From Marivita sp051859345 (lineage in GTDB: Bacteria; Pseudomonadota; Alphaproteobacteria; Rhodobacterales; Rhodobacteraceae), in assembly GCF_051859345.1 (NCBI RefSeq), contig NZ_JBHYFV010000001.1, forward strand, positions 1 to 64,000: a DNA stretch of 64,000 nucleotides, read 5' to 3'. Under the pieces are notes generated by a model. That model searched no databases. It saw nothing but the letters and a program-made list of their open reading frames with translations, and was not told where the DNA came from. The position numbers and the translations under genes were made by a program. Of the stretch, positions 7,491-17,033 are shown in pieces; position 1 is the first letter of the stretch; every line of letters begins with the position of its first letter.

Positions 7491-10379
7491 TCAGGCTGCC
7501 ATGATCTTGCAAAGGGTGGCTTTGGTTTCCTGCATCTGGGTCACCGAATCATACCCGTAGGTCTGCGCGGTGTTGGTCGATTCACCCAAGACATACGGAT
7601 CAGCGCCTTCCGGGTACTTGGACCGCTGGTCCTCGCCCTGGAAATGCCCACCAAAGTGGAAGGGCATGAACGCGACCCCAGGAGCGACCCGTTCGGTCAG
7701 CATGGCCATCACCTTGACCTTGCCGCCCTCCGGGCCTTCGACCCAGACCTGCGCACCGTCCCGCACACCCAGATTGTTGGCATCGCGCGGGTTGATCTCG
7801 ATGAACATGTCCTGCTGCAATTCGGCCAGCCACGGGTTTGACCGTGTCTCGTCGCCGCCGCCCTCGTATTCGACCAACCGGCCGGATGTGAGGATGATCG
7901 GGAAGTCGGTCGAGAAATCCTTGGCCTGGATCGACTTGTACATTGTCGGCACACGCCAGAACTTCTTGTCCTCGTAGGTCGGGTAATCGGCCACCAGATC
8001 ATAACGATTGGTGTAAAGCGGTTCGCGGTGAACCGGCACCGGATCCGGGAAGGTCCACACAACCGCGCGGGCCTTGGCGTTGCCGAACGGCGCACATTCA
8101 TGTGCAATCGCAACCCGCTGGATGCCGCCCGACAGGTCGGTCTTCCAGTTGGTGTTCGGACCCGCCACAGCGTCGATCGCCGCGCGTTCGTCGTCCGTAA
8201 GATCACCGTCCCAGCCAAGGTCCATCAACATCTGCATGGTGAATTCAGGGTATCCGTCCTGAATTTCAGAGCCTTGCGAATAGACGCCTTCGGCCAGCAG
8301 GTTGTCGCCCTGATATTCCACGCCGTAACGGGCGCGGAAGGTCAGACCACCCTTGGAGACCGGCAGCGACATATCATAGAGGTTCGCCGTACCCGGATGG
8401 TTCATCTCGGGAGTGCCCCAGCACGGCCACGGCATCCCGTAGAAATCGCCATCGGCCGGACCACCATTTGCCCGCAGGGTTGTGCGGTCGAACGTGTGCT
8501 GGTTCGCCATGTGCAGCTTCATCCGTTCGGGTGACTGGCCGGTATAGCCAATTGTCCACATGCCCCGGTTGAATTCGCGGGTGATGTCTTCGACCACCGG
8601 TGTCACGCCATCGTCTTCCAGCGCGATGTTGCGGAAGATTTTGTCGTGGAAACCGAATTTCTGCGCGAACAGACCCATGATCTCGTGGTCGGTCTTGGAT
8701 TCGAACATCGGCGCCATGACCTGATCGCGCCACTGGAGCGACCGGTTCGAGGCGGTGACGGAACCACGGGTCTCGAACTGCGTTGTCGCCGGCAGCAGGT
8801 AGACCCCATCGGTGCGGTCATGCAGCACGGCAGAGACAGTCGGGAACGGGTCGATCACGACCAGCGTGTCGAGCTTTTCCATCGCCGTCTTCATTTCCGG
8901 CAGACGGGTCTGCGAGTTGGGCGCGTGGCCCCACAGAACCATCACACGGGTGTTGTCCGGCTGATCGAGGTTTTCCTTGTCCTCAAGCACACCGTCGATC
9001 CAGCGTGAGACCGGGATGCCCGTCAGGTTCATCATCGGCGTGTCACCGACCATTTCCTGCGAGAACTGGGCCTTCAGCCAATCCAGGTCTTCGTCCCAGA
9101 CGCGCGCCCAATGGGCCCACGATCCGGCGGCCAGGCCATAGTAGCCCGGCAGCGTATCGGCCAGAACACCAAGGTCGGTTGCGCCCTGCACGTTGTCGTG
9201 GCCCCGGAAGATGTTGGTGCCGCCACCGGCGGTGCCCATGTTGCCCAGCGCAAGCTGAAGGATGCAATAGGCGCGGGTGTTGTTGTTGCCGTTGGTGTGC
9301 TGGGTGCCGCCCATGCACCAGATCACGGTGCCGGGACGGTTGTTGGCCAGCGTGCGTGCAACCCGCTCAAGCTGCGATCCGGGTGTTCCGGTGACGCGCT
9401 CGACCTCTTCGGGGGTCCAGTTGGCGACTTCTTCCTTGATCTGGTCCATGCCCCAGACACGGGTGCGGATGAACTCCTTGTCCTCCCAGCCGTTCTCGAA
9501 GATGTGCCAGAGGATACCCCAGACCAGCGCCACGTCCGTGCCCGGACGGAAGCGGACATATTCATCCGCATGCGCGGCGGTGCGTGTGAAACGCGGATCA
9601 CAGACGATGAGCGGTGCGTTGTTCTGCTCTTTCGCCTTGAGAAGATGCAGCAGCGATACCGGGTGCGCTTCGGCCGGGTTGCCCCCGATCAGAAAGATCG
9701 CGCGGCTGTTGTGGATGTCATTGTAGCTGTTGGTCATGGCGCCGTAGCCCCATGTGTTCGCCACACCCGCCACGGTCGTCGAGTGACAGATCCGCGCCTG
9801 GTGGTCGATGTTGTTCGTGCCCCAGTAGGCGGCGAACTTGCGCATCAGGTAGGCTTGTTCGTTGTTGTGCTTGGCGGACCCGAGCCAGTAGACCGAATCC
9901 GGGCCGCTTTCGTCGCGGACTTCCATCATCTTGTCGCCGATCTCGTTGATCGCCTGCTCCCAGCTGATGCGCTTCCACTCTCCACCCTCTTTCTTCATCG
10001 GGTACTTGAGGCGGCGTTCACCATGGGCATGTTCGCGGACGGCGGCACCCTTGGCGCAATGGGCACCAAGGTTGAACGGGCTGTCCCAACCGGGCTCCTG
10101 TCCGATCCAGACGCCATTGCTGACCTCGGCAACCACAGTACAGCCGACCGAACAGTGCGTGCAGACCGACTTGACGGTCTGGACCGCGCCGTTGACGGCG
10201 GATTGTGCGCTGGCCTGCGTGACCGCGCCGCCGGTGGCGCTGATCGCGGCAAGGCCGCCGATGGCAAGGCCCGATCCGCGCAGGAATGAACGTCTGTCGA
10301 CGGATTTGTTCGAGATGTCCGAAATCAGGCCGGTTCGCGCAGCGCGCCGTGTCAGCCCTCCGGTTTTCTTTCTTAGCAT
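7491..10379 (-). CDS. fdhA: formate dehydrogenase FDH3 alpha (molybdopterin) subunit
   Basis: 962-aa catalytic subunit oxidising formate to CO2. A twin-arginine signal (DRRSFLRG, residues 28-35) implies Tat export to the periplasmic face. An N-terminal [4Fe-4S] site is formed by Cys73, Cys76, Cys80 and Cys108. The Mo/W ligand is Cys198 in QARICHS, so this is a cysteine enzyme, not a selenocysteine one. Molybdopterin-binding segments follow, and the C-terminal dinucleotide-binding domain has SGRLVEYEGGG and AFMPFHFGG. It is translated with fdhB and matured with the TorD-like chaperone encoded upstream. Confidence 0.95.
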   Translation of the reverse strand: MLRKKTGGLTRRAARTGLISDISNKSVDRRSFLRGSGLAIGGLAAISATGGAVTQASAQSAVNGAVQTVKSVCTHCSVGCTVVAEVSNGVWIGQEPGWDSPFNLGAHCAKGAAVREHAHGERRLKYPMKKEGGEWKRISWEQAINEIGDKMMEVRDESGPDSVYWLGSAKHNNEQAYLMRKFAAYWGTNNIDHQARICHSTTVAGVANTWGYGAMTNSYNDIHNSRAIFLIGGNPAEAHPVSLLHLLKAKEQNNAPLIVCDPRFTRTAAHADEYVRFRPGTDVALVWGILWHIFENGWEDKEFIRTRVWGMDQIKEEVANWTPEEVERVTGTPGSQLERVARTLANNRPGTVIWCMGGTQHTNGNNNTRAYCILQLALGNMGTAGGGTNIFRGHDNVQGATDLGVLADTLPGYYGLAAGSWAHWARVWDEDLDWLKAQFSQEMVGDTPMMNLTGIPVSRWIDGVLEDKENLDQPDNTRVMVLWGHAPNSQTRLPEMKTAMEKLDTLVVIDPFPTVSAVLHDRTDGVYLLPATTQFETRGSVTASNRSLQWRDQVMAPMFESKTDHEIMGLFAQKFGFHDKIFRNIALEDDGVTPVVEDITREFNRGMWTIGYTGQSPERMKLHMANQHTFDRTTLRANGGPADGDFYGMPWPCWGTPEMNHPGTANLYDMSLPVSKGGLTFRARYGVEYQGDNLLAEGVYSQGSEIQDGYPEFTMQMLMDLGWDGDLTDDERAAIDAVAGPNTNWKTDLSGGIQRVAIAHECAPFGNAKARAVVWTFPDPVPVHREPLYTNRYDLVADYPTYEDKKFWRVPTMYKSIQAKDFSTDFPIILTSGRLVEYEGGGDETRSNPWLAELQQDMFIEINPRDANNLGVRDGAQVWVEGPEGGKVKVMAMLTERVAPGVAFMPFHFGGHFQGEDQRSKYPEGADPYVLGESTNTAQTYGYDSVTQMQETKATLCKIMAA

Positions 10380-10479
10380 GGTGTCCCTCTTGAGCTACCT
10401 GGGGCGCAAAACGCCGTCGGCTGGGTTGCGATCTGCATCCGGGCTGCCCCGGTTTTGCAGAGGGGTTAAGTCCGAGGTT

Positions 10480-10671
10480 CTAGAACCGGGTACTGGCGAG
10501 ATAGGCGCGGGTGTGCGCGGTGTCCTGCATCCGGCCATCCCCCTTGGGCGATTCCGACGCTTCGGCCTGGGTGCCTGATACGGCAACGGCCGCAACGGCA
10601 GCGGGGGCCGCGGTGCCTGCCAGTTTCAGAAAATCACGGCGACTTGCGGACGCCTCGGTTTTCTCAGTCAT
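10480..10671 (-). CDS. small twin-arginine signal protein of the fdh operon
   Basis: 63-residue protein with a Tat motif (SRRDFLKLAGTAAPAAVAA) in its first third and a short charged tail ending AYLASTRF. Such small Tat proteins are standard members of FDH3 clusters in alphaproteobacteria, between torD and fdhA; their role is unknown. GGAGG lies about 11 bases before the start. They may act as a membrane-anchored accessory subunit, which is inference from context. Confidence 0.8.
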   Translation of the reverse strand: MTEKTEASASRRDFLKLAGTAAPAAVAAVAVSGTQAEASESPKGDGRMQDTAHTRAYLASTRF

Positions 10672-10762
10672 GGAAGGTTCCTCCCTACTTCCTGTTTGGT
10701 GCGACGCATGTGTCGCTTGGTGACGGTTGCCCGCCTGGTTCCTGGTCGACTCCGGCCCGTCT

Positions 10763-11377
10763 TCAGGCCGGTGTCAGTCTGAACGCTTCGCGTTCAATCT
10801 TCATGAACGCCTGTCCGACCGATCCGACCGCGCTATACAGCATCGCGGTCTTCGCGGTTTCCAGATCGGCGTAGAAATGACCGGCCCAAGGTGCAATGTG
10901 CCGGTTGAAAAACAGTTTCTGATCGTCGAGCGTCGACGGTCTGGAAAAGCGTCCCACAATCAACCCGCCCATGACTTCCATCAATGTGGCGATGTTGTCT
11001 TCGGGTTCATACACGTTGGCCGCGCGTTCGATGCGGCGCGCCGACAGATCGCTGCGCAGCACGGCAAGCGGCTTTTCGTGCAGGAAACCGGTCAGGTAAA
11101 AGCTGGCATAAGGCAGCAATTCACCACGCCCCAAGCCGATGAACAGCTTGTTGAACTCGCGTTCCGCCTGCTGCGGGGTGGTTGTCTTTGCGCATCCGGC
11201 GAGCCGCGCAATGGCTTGGCCAAGGTCGGTGTCATCACCGCTTAGCCCCGCAGTTTGAGACAGCAACAATTCGTCAGGGGGCGCTGACAGGATCAGGCCA
11301 AGAAAATTGTAAAGGTCCGCACGCAGGCGGTCTTCTTCTGACACCGATGGCGAGGGCTGAGCCGCGCTCATTGTCAT
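10763..11377 (-). CDS. TorD/DmsD-family molybdoenzyme chaperone
   Basis: 204 aa, all-helical in character, with LRADLYNFLGLILSAPP near residue 20, EREFNKLFIGLGRGELLPYASFYLTGFL in the middle and the late helix FYADLETAKTAMLYSAVG. This matches the TorD family, which binds Tat signals and holds the apoenzyme until cofactor is inserted. Its client here should be FdhA. The start overlaps the DUF3306 gene (ATGA), so they are translationally coupled. Confidence 0.88.
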   Translation of the reverse strand: MTMSAAQPSPSVSEEDRLRADLYNFLGLILSAPPDELLLSQTAGLSGDDTDLGQAIARLAGCAKTTTPQQAEREFNKLFIGLGRGELLPYASFYLTGFLHEKPLAVLRSDLSARRIERAANVYEPEDNIATLMEVMGGLIVGRFSRPSTLDDQKLFFNRHIAPWAGHFYADLETAKTAMLYSAVGSVGQAFMKIEREAFRLTPA

Positions 11378-12057
11378 CCTGTCTCGCTTTCTATCTTGAA
11401 ACGCATCCGTCGGGGACGCGCGTGTTCCGGTTCCATTGTATCCAATGGTGTGCCGATGGCATATTCATCCACGGTCTCATTGCCTACGACTATAGTCGTA
11501 GATGCAGGTGCAGCATTTGCGCCCTGCTGCATACTTTCCGGAATTTGCGTTTTCTCCGGGGATGGTTCACCGTTATGGCCCGCAAGAGCGATTTCTGACA
11601 GATTCTCTGGGGTATCAATGTGTTCGCCGGTTTGCGCCGCGATCCTGGCGCGTTCCTGTTCCTCGAGCGCCTGAACATGGCGCAGCAATCCCTTGCCCAC
11701 CTGGTAGGCCGTCTTGACCCCCGGCGCATCGGTTGCGGCATTGGTGAAATCGCCGTCGTAATCGTTCAGCCCGTCCAGATTGGCGAGCATCGGATTGAGC
11801 CGCCACAACTGCCGCAGCGCGCGGCGGCGCAGGCGTTCGGGCACCGCCTTGTTCATGAACCCGGCAATGTCCTGACCGGGTTCAAGATTATCCGGATCAG
11901 GCAAGCCGAACTCTTCGAGAATTTCCGTGTCGGTCTTTTCTTCAAGCTGCGCCTGTGTCGCTTCGACCTCGGCGGCCTCGATACGGCGCGCCTCTTCGGC
12001 TTCCTCGGCCTCGACCCGCGCCTTGCGGCGGGACCAGAAATCCGATCCACGGCTCAT
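11374..12057 (-). CDS. DUF3306 family protein (fdh accessory)
   Basis: 227 aa starting MSRGSDFWSRRKARVEAEEAEE, followed by a long charged coiled-coil-like segment and then FMNKAVPERLRRRALRQLWRLNPMLANLDGLNDYDGDF, the hallmark of DUF3306. The C-terminal third is low complexity. The family is nearly always found with DUF3305 and TorD in FDH3 operons; its function is unknown. It overlaps its neighbours by ATGA at both ends. Confidence 0.88.
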   Translation of the reverse strand: MSRGSDFWSRRKARVEAEEAEEARRIEAAEVEATQAQLEEKTDTEILEEFGLPDPDNLEPGQDIAGFMNKAVPERLRRRALRQLWRLNPMLANLDGLNDYDGDFTNAATDAPGVKTAYQVGKGLLRHVQALEEQERARIAAQTGEHIDTPENLSEIALAGHNGEPSPEKTQIPESMQQGANAAPASTTIVVGNETVDEYAIGTPLDTMEPEHARPRRMRFKIESETG

Positions 12058-12626
12058 GACGGGCGGGCCTTTCGGGTGCTTGTGGGCGCGCGGTAGACAT
12101 CGCTCACCTGCGAGATGCGCGGATCGCCCTTGCCGTCTTCGACCTTGTCTTCAAGATACCGTTTGCGTTTGCGCTTCACGAACGGCTCCTCGACGAAATG
12201 CAGATCGGTCCATTCCTGCACCCAGGCGACCAGCGCAGGGGGCATCGGCACCTTTTCCACAACGTCCTCGCCACCATCGGTATATTGCATCGCCTCATGC
12301 GGGTTGGCGGTGATCAGCTTGATCCTGTAGGGCCATTCATCGTCGCCCGGTTGCAGCACCACATAGGCGCAGACCACGGGTTCCGCGAGGCCGATGCGAT
12401 AGGCTTCGGCATCGGTGCGCCACAGCGTCAGGTTGGCCGTGCCGATATGGTATTCGGTGATATCACCATCTTCGCGCAAGAGTTTCCAATGCGCCGGACC
12501 CGCTCCGGGCAGCAGCGCGGTTGGGCTCCAGGCCCATTTTTGCCAGCGCGTGACGCCCGGTCGGCGTTGCAAGACAACACCCACGGGCAGTTCGATCGAA
12601 CGGCGTTGCGTCATGTTCAAACTCAT
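12054..12626 (-). CDS. DUF3305 family protein (fdh accessory)
   Basis: 190 aa with IELPVGVVLQRRPGVTRWQKWAWSPTALLPG near the N-terminus and VCAYVVLQPGDDEWPYRIKLITANPHEA in the middle, the DUF3305 pattern. ATG 12626 (MSLNMTQRRS) is chosen because AGAGG precedes it; a GTG at 12644 is the alternative. It is the first gene of the minus-strand fdh operon and divergent from the polyferredoxin gene, so the 12627-12747 gap should hold both promoters. Confidence 0.87.
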   Translation of the reverse strand: MSLNMTQRRSIELPVGVVLQRRPGVTRWQKWAWSPTALLPGAGPAHWKLLREDGDITEYHIGTANLTLWRTDAEAYRIGLAEPVVCAYVVLQPGDDEWPYRIKLITANPHEAMQYTDGGEDVVEKVPMPPALVAWVQEWTDLHFVEEPFVKRKRKRYLEDKVEDGKGDPRISQVSDVYRAPTSTRKARPS

Positions 12627-12747
12627 GTCCTCTGCGACCCACACCTTACAGGCGCGGTTGACATCTGCCTAGCATGGCCCTTGGTTAAGTCAAAACATCG
12701 ACTGAACATCAAGAGATCACGCAGGCGCACGCCGCAAAAGGGCCGAC

Positions 12748-14718
12748 ATGGGAACCAAACTGCTTTTATGTGACTGCTTGGGCAGTCAATCCGTAGACGC
12801 CGCTGCCATCGGAGGCGCGACGTCGCTTGATCCGTCAAAGGTTTACACAAACCTCTGCGGCACACAGGCCGAGGCGTCCGCCAAGGCTCTGTCCGAAGGG
12901 GATGTGATTGTCGCCTGCGCCCAGGAACGTGCGTTTTTCGAAATGCTGGCCGAAGAGCTCGGCGCGGACACACCGAGATGTGTCGATATCCGCGACCGCG
13001 CCGGGTGGAGCGACGATGGCCCATCCGCAGGTCCGAAACAGGCCGCCCTTGCGGCCGAAGCGTTCTTGAAGCTGCCGGTTCCCAAGGTTGTCGATGTCAT
13101 CAGCGAAGGCACCTGCCTGATCGTTGGGAGGGGCGAGGTGGTGTTCGCTGCGGCGGCGCAACTGTGCGACACGCTTGCGGTGACGGTGCTGCAAACCGAT
13201 GTGGCGGATGTGCCGGTGGATCGCCGCTTTGACGTGGTGCGCGGCGAGGTGTGGAACCTCACCGGCGCGCTGGGTGGGTTCCGCGTCAGGATCAACCGCT
13301 TTTCGGACCTGCTTGCCGGTGGGCGTGGCGCGTTTTCGTTCAGCGCGCCGAAGGATGGCGCGGTGTCGGAATGTGATGTGGTGATCGACCTGACCGGAGA
13401 CCCCGCCCTGGTGCCGGCCCCGCACAAACGCGAAGGCTACCTGCGCGCCGATCCACGCCAGCCTGCGGCGGTGGCCACAATGCTGTCAGAGGCGGTGCAA
13501 CTGGTCGGCACGTTCGAAAAACCGCTCTATATCGCGCTGGAACCCGCGCTTTGCGCCCACAGCCGCGCCGAACAGGCGGGGTGTTCGAAATGTCTGAACA
13601 TCTGTCCGACAGGGGCCATCACGTCGGACGGCGATCACGTTGCCATTGATCCAATGATCTGTGCCGGGTGTGGCGCCTGTGCGGCGCTCTGTCCGTCCGG
13701 GGCGATTGCCTATGATGCGCCACCCGTTGCGGCGGTGTTCCGGCGGCTGGAAACCCTGTCGTCAACCTATCGCAAAGCCGGGGGCAAGGCGCCCAGGCTG
13801 CTGGTGCATGACGCCGATCACGGGTCCGAGATGATCAGCCTTGCCGCCCGTTTTGGTCGCGGGTTGCCCGCTGATGTGATCCCGTTCGAAATGGACAGTC
13901 TTGCCGCCTTTGGCCATGCCGAGATGATGGCCGCCCTCAGCAGCGGGTTTGCGTCGGTCGATGTCCTGCTTGCCCCGCGCACCGAACGCGACACGCCGGA
14001 GCATGAGGCGGCGCTGGCCAACGCGCTTTGCGGGGACGCGCGGGTGCAGGTGCTGGACATTGCCGATCCCGATGCGCTTGGCGATCATCTGTTTGGTGCA
14101 ACCGTGGCGACGCCCGTGACAACACCCAGCCTGCCCATCGGCACCCGCCGACAGGTGACGCGGGTGTCGGCCAAGGCGGTGAGCCCGGAGGCCGAGATTC
14201 TGCCGCTTCCCGAACATGCGCCGTATGGGGCGATCCTGGTCGACACCGATGCCTGCACCTTGTGCCTCAGCTGTGTGTCGCTTTGCCCGTCCGGGGCGCT
14301 TGGCGACAACCCGGACCTGCCGCAGCTTCTGTTCCAGGAAGATGCCTGCCTGCAATGCGGTCTCTGCGCCACCATCTGCCCGGAAACGGCCATCACGCTT
14401 GAGCCGCGCATGAACCTGACCGAGACCGCACTCAGCCAGGTGGTGCTGAACGAGGAAGAGCCGTTCGCCTGTGTCGAATGTGGCGCGCTGTTCGGGGTCA
14501 AATCGACCATCGAGAAGATCACCGAAAAGCTGGCCGGGAAACATGCGATGTTTGCCACTAGTGACGCGGCCCGGATGATCCAGATGTGCGACAATTGCCG
14601 CATTCAGGCGCAGTACCATTCCAAGGACAATCCGTTCGCCCTGGGTGAGCCGCGCATTCCGCGCACGACGGATGACTACCTCAAGCAGACGCCTTATTCC
14701 AAACGGCGCGATCACTGA
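12748..14718 (+). CDS. multi-cluster 4Fe-4S polyferredoxin (fdh locus)
   Basis: 656 aa. Paired ferredoxin motifs lie in the middle (CSKCLNICPTGAI, CAGCGACAALCPSGAI) and again near the C-terminus (CTLCLSCVSLCPSGAL, CLQCGLCATICPETAI), with extra cysteines near the N-terminus (LLLCDCLGSQ) and C-terminus (CVECGALF, CDNCRIQ). This is the long polyferredoxin that heads FDH3 loci in Rhodobacterales. It probably acts in cytoplasmic electron transfer or Fe-S/cofactor assembly for FdhA; its exact role is not established. It is transcribed away from the fdh accessory operon. Confidence 0.87.
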   Translation: MGTKLLLCDCLGSQSVDAAAIGGATSLDPSKVYTNLCGTQAEASAKALSEGDVIVACAQERAFFEMLAEELGADTPRCVDIRDRAGWSDDGPSAGPKQAALAAEAFLKLPVPKVVDVISEGTCLIVGRGEVVFAAAAQLCDTLAVTVLQTDVADVPVDRRFDVVRGEVWNLTGALGGFRVRINRFSDLLAGGRGAFSFSAPKDGAVSECDVVIDLTGDPALVPAPHKREGYLRADPRQPAAVATMLSEAVQLVGTFEKPLYIALEPALCAHSRAEQAGCSKCLNICPTGAITSDGDHVAIDPMICAGCGACAALCPSGAIAYDAPPVAAVFRRLETLSSTYRKAGGKAPRLLVHDADHGSEMISLAARFGRGLPADVIPFEMDSLAAFGHAEMMAALSSGFASVDVLLAPRTERDTPEHEAALANALCGDARVQVLDIADPDALGDHLFGATVATPVTTPSLPIGTRRQVTRVSAKAVSPEAEILPLPEHAPYGAILVDTDACTLCLSCVSLCPSGALGDNPDLPQLLFQEDACLQCGLCATICPETAITLEPRMNLTETALSQVVLNEEEPFACVECGALFGVKSTIEKITEKLAGKHAMFATSDAARMIQMCDNCRIQAQYHSKDNPFALGEPRIPRTTDDYLKQTPYSKRRDH

Positions 14719-14755
14719 GGACAGCGCGGAAAGCCGTTTCGAACCGGCTTTCCGC

Positions 14756-15433
14756 TCAGACCTCGACGTCCATCCAGATCGGCAAATGATCGGACGCGCG
14801 GCGGGCCTCACCGTGTTCGAACACGCCAGCCCCCGTCATGGTCAACCCCCGCCCAACGGCAAACCGATCCAGCGGAGCAACCGGGCGGGACGCATGAAAG
14901 CTGCGTCCGGGCGTGATTACGTCGAACGCGTGTTCCAGAATGTCGAACCCGATACGCGGCGACCATTCGTTGAAATCCCCCGCAATCACGGCACGCGGGG
15001 ATCGCTGGGACAGTTCTTCAAGCAGATGCGCCAGTTGCAATTGCCTGCAGCCCCGACGCAGCCCCAGATGTGTGCCAACCAGCGTCATCGTCCCCGTTGG
15101 TCCCTCAAGATCGGCCAGGACCGCGCCGCGCGGTTCGATCCCCGGCAGGCTGAGCCGTTCCGTGGCACCGACCCGCCAGCCATCACGCACCAGAAGCGCG
15201 TTGCCGTGCCAGCCCGAACTTGGACCGTTGGTCACGCTCAGAACCCGCAGCCCGGTCTGATCGAAAAGCGCGTCCTCCGGCAGAACGGCCGGCCGCACCC
15301 CCAGCCGTTTGTCGGCCTCCTGCAATGCCACCACATCCGCGTCCAGATCTGCCAGCACCCGGATGATCCGCATCGGGTCACGCCGCCAGTCCAGCCCCAC
15401 GGCCTTGCGGATGTTGTAGCTCGCGATCCGCAT
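14756..15433 (-). CDS. endonuclease/exonuclease/phosphatase family protein
   Basis: 225 aa beginning MRIASYNIRKAVGLDW, with VVALQEADKR, THLGLRRGCRQLQL, VIAGDFNEW and the terminal SDHLPI. These give the full Asn-Glu-Asp-Asn-His catalytic set of the Mg-dependent EEP superfamily. The substrate (nucleic acid or phospholipid) cannot be told. The start overlaps the stop of the cardiolipin synthase gene by one base (TGATG), a pair common in this group, which hints at a phospholipid-related role. Confidence 0.88.
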   Translation of the reverse strand: MRIASYNIRKAVGLDWRRDPMRIIRVLADLDADVVALQEADKRLGVRPAVLPEDALFDQTGLRVLSVTNGPSSGWHGNALLVRDGWRVGATERLSLPGIEPRGAVLADLEGPTGTMTLVGTHLGLRRGCRQLQLAHLLEELSQRSPRAVIAGDFNEWSPRIGFDILEHAFDVITPGRSFHASRPVAPLDRFAVGRGLTMTGAGVFEHGEARRASDHLPIWMDVEV

Positions 15434-16845
15434 CAGAGCACCGGCGCAAACAGCCGGGCCGCCCGCGCCAGCATACCGGTCACGATGGGACGGTCTGCCA
15501 AATCAAGATCGACGCGTGTGGCATTGCTGAAATCGGTCTCAAGCATGTCCTTGACCGCCGACGCCGCACGCGTGCCTGCCATCACAACCGTAATTTCAAA
15601 GTTCAACAGACCCGATCGGATATCGAGGTTGATCGATCCGACCGAGGCCAGATCATCATCCACCAGCGCCACCTTTTGATGAATGAAGGCCGGATCATAC
15701 ATCCAGACCTCCCCCCCGACAGAGCGCAGATCGTCGAAATAGGCCATTGCGGCGAAATAGGTGATGTAGTGATCCGCCCGCCCCGGAACGAGGAGTCTGA
15801 CTTCCACCCCGCGCAGCGCGGCAAAGCGCAGAGCCGTCAAGACATCCCGGTCCGGCACAAAATACGGGGTCGAAATCCACAACCGTTTCTGGGCCGCATG
15901 TGCCAGTGCAATGAAGTAGAGATTGCCTGCCGCGATCTCTTCGGCGGGCGACGGCGCAAGCGCAACCGCCTTCAGATCACCCGCGGGGGATGGCACGCTG
16001 GACGCGATATGGCTCAGGTCTTCGCCATCGGCCCAAAGCCAGTCGGATGAGAAATGCAGCGCCAGTTGCGACACCACCGGACCGCGAAAGGCGGCAAAGG
16101 TGTCCCGCCATGGCCCTATCGAGGGATCACGACCGAGATAGGTCTTCGACACGTTCAGCCCGCCGGTAAACGCAATCTCGTTGTCGACCACGACCAGTTT
16201 GCGGTGATTGCGATAGTTGAACTGGAACGGCCCAAGCAGACGTTTTGGGCCTCTAGGCCGCGCAAGCCGCACGCCCGCGTCGGTCAGTGAGCGGGCAAAG
16301 GGGCGGGGCAGCCCGAAGAACGGCAATTCGTCGTGCAACAGCCAGACCGAAACGCCTGCCTGTGCCCGTTCGACCAGCGCATCCCGCAAGGCGCGGCCGA
16401 TGTCATCGTCCTTGATGGTATAGAACTGCACAAACAAGGTCGTTCTTGCCCCCCGGATCGCGTCAAGAAGCGCGTCATAGGTGGCCTTGCCGTCAATCAG
16501 CAGAAACATGTCATTGCCATCGGTCACGGGGAGCCGTGCAATCCTGGCGAAAGGCGTCAGGCGCGAGGGATCTTCGGCGACCTGTTCGTCCGAGGCCATT
16601 TCGAACAGGTCCTTGTCCGACTTGTGACGTTCCCGTTCGAACTGTTTGTAGTTGGCGTGCCCAAAAACCAGATACATCAGAGATCCGACAAGCGGCAACA
16701 GCAGGATCAGCAGGATCCACGCGGTTGCGCCCTGCGGCGTGCGCGAGGTCAGCAAGGCGCGATACGACGCCACCAGGGCCATCAGTCCCAGAACGACGGC
16801 GATTGCCGCGTTCGAGACTGTCAGAAACTCAGTCATGGCAGACAC
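15433..16845 (-). CDS. cls: cardiolipin synthase / phospholipase D family protein
   Basis: 470 aa. Two N-terminal membrane helices (about residues 10-30 and 38-60), then two HKD catalytic motifs: NHRKLVVVDNEIAFTGGLN and IHQKVALVDDDLASVGSIN. This is the architecture of bacterial cardiolipin synthase, which joins two phosphatidylglycerols at the inner membrane. I use GTG 16845, which has GGAGG about 5 bases upstream; ATG 16836 is the alternative. It is coupled to the EEP nuclease-like gene. Together they interrupt the formate dehydrogenase locus. Confidence 0.92.
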   Translation of the reverse strand: MSAMTEFLTVSNAAIAVVLGLMALVASYRALLTSRTPQGATAWILLILLLPLVGSLMYLVFGHANYKQFERERHKSDKDLFEMASDEQVAEDPSRLTPFARIARLPVTDGNDMFLLIDGKATYDALLDAIRGARTTLFVQFYTIKDDDIGRALRDALVERAQAGVSVWLLHDELPFFGLPRPFARSLTDAGVRLARPRGPKRLLGPFQFNYRNHRKLVVVDNEIAFTGGLNVSKTYLGRDPSIGPWRDTFAAFRGPVVSQLALHFSSDWLWADGEDLSHIASSVPSPAGDLKAVALAPSPAEEIAAGNLYFIALAHAAQKRLWISTPYFVPDRDVLTALRFAALRGVEVRLLVPGRADHYITYFAAMAYFDDLRSVGGEVWMYDPAFIHQKVALVDDDLASVGSINLDIRSGLLNFEITVVMAGTRAASAVKDMLETDFSNATRVDLDLADRPIVTGMLARAARLFAPVL

Positions 16846-17033
16846 TTTTCCCTCCTGTCTGCATGTCGGAATGGCTTGCCGCTGGCGTCAACTCGAATAT
16901 CCTTCTAAAGTCCTGTGGACTGCATTCTTGCCGTGATACATGTCGTAAACCAACCTGGTCAAAAATGGCCCAACAAGATAGCTGATCGCAAGGTCAAGCC
17001 TGACAAACATGCATAACGGGAGGACGCACTGAC

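Noticed and set aside
7491..10379. Selenocysteine-type formate dehydrogenase
   Set aside because: The metal-ligand codon is Cys (ARICHS), and no in-frame UGA is present.
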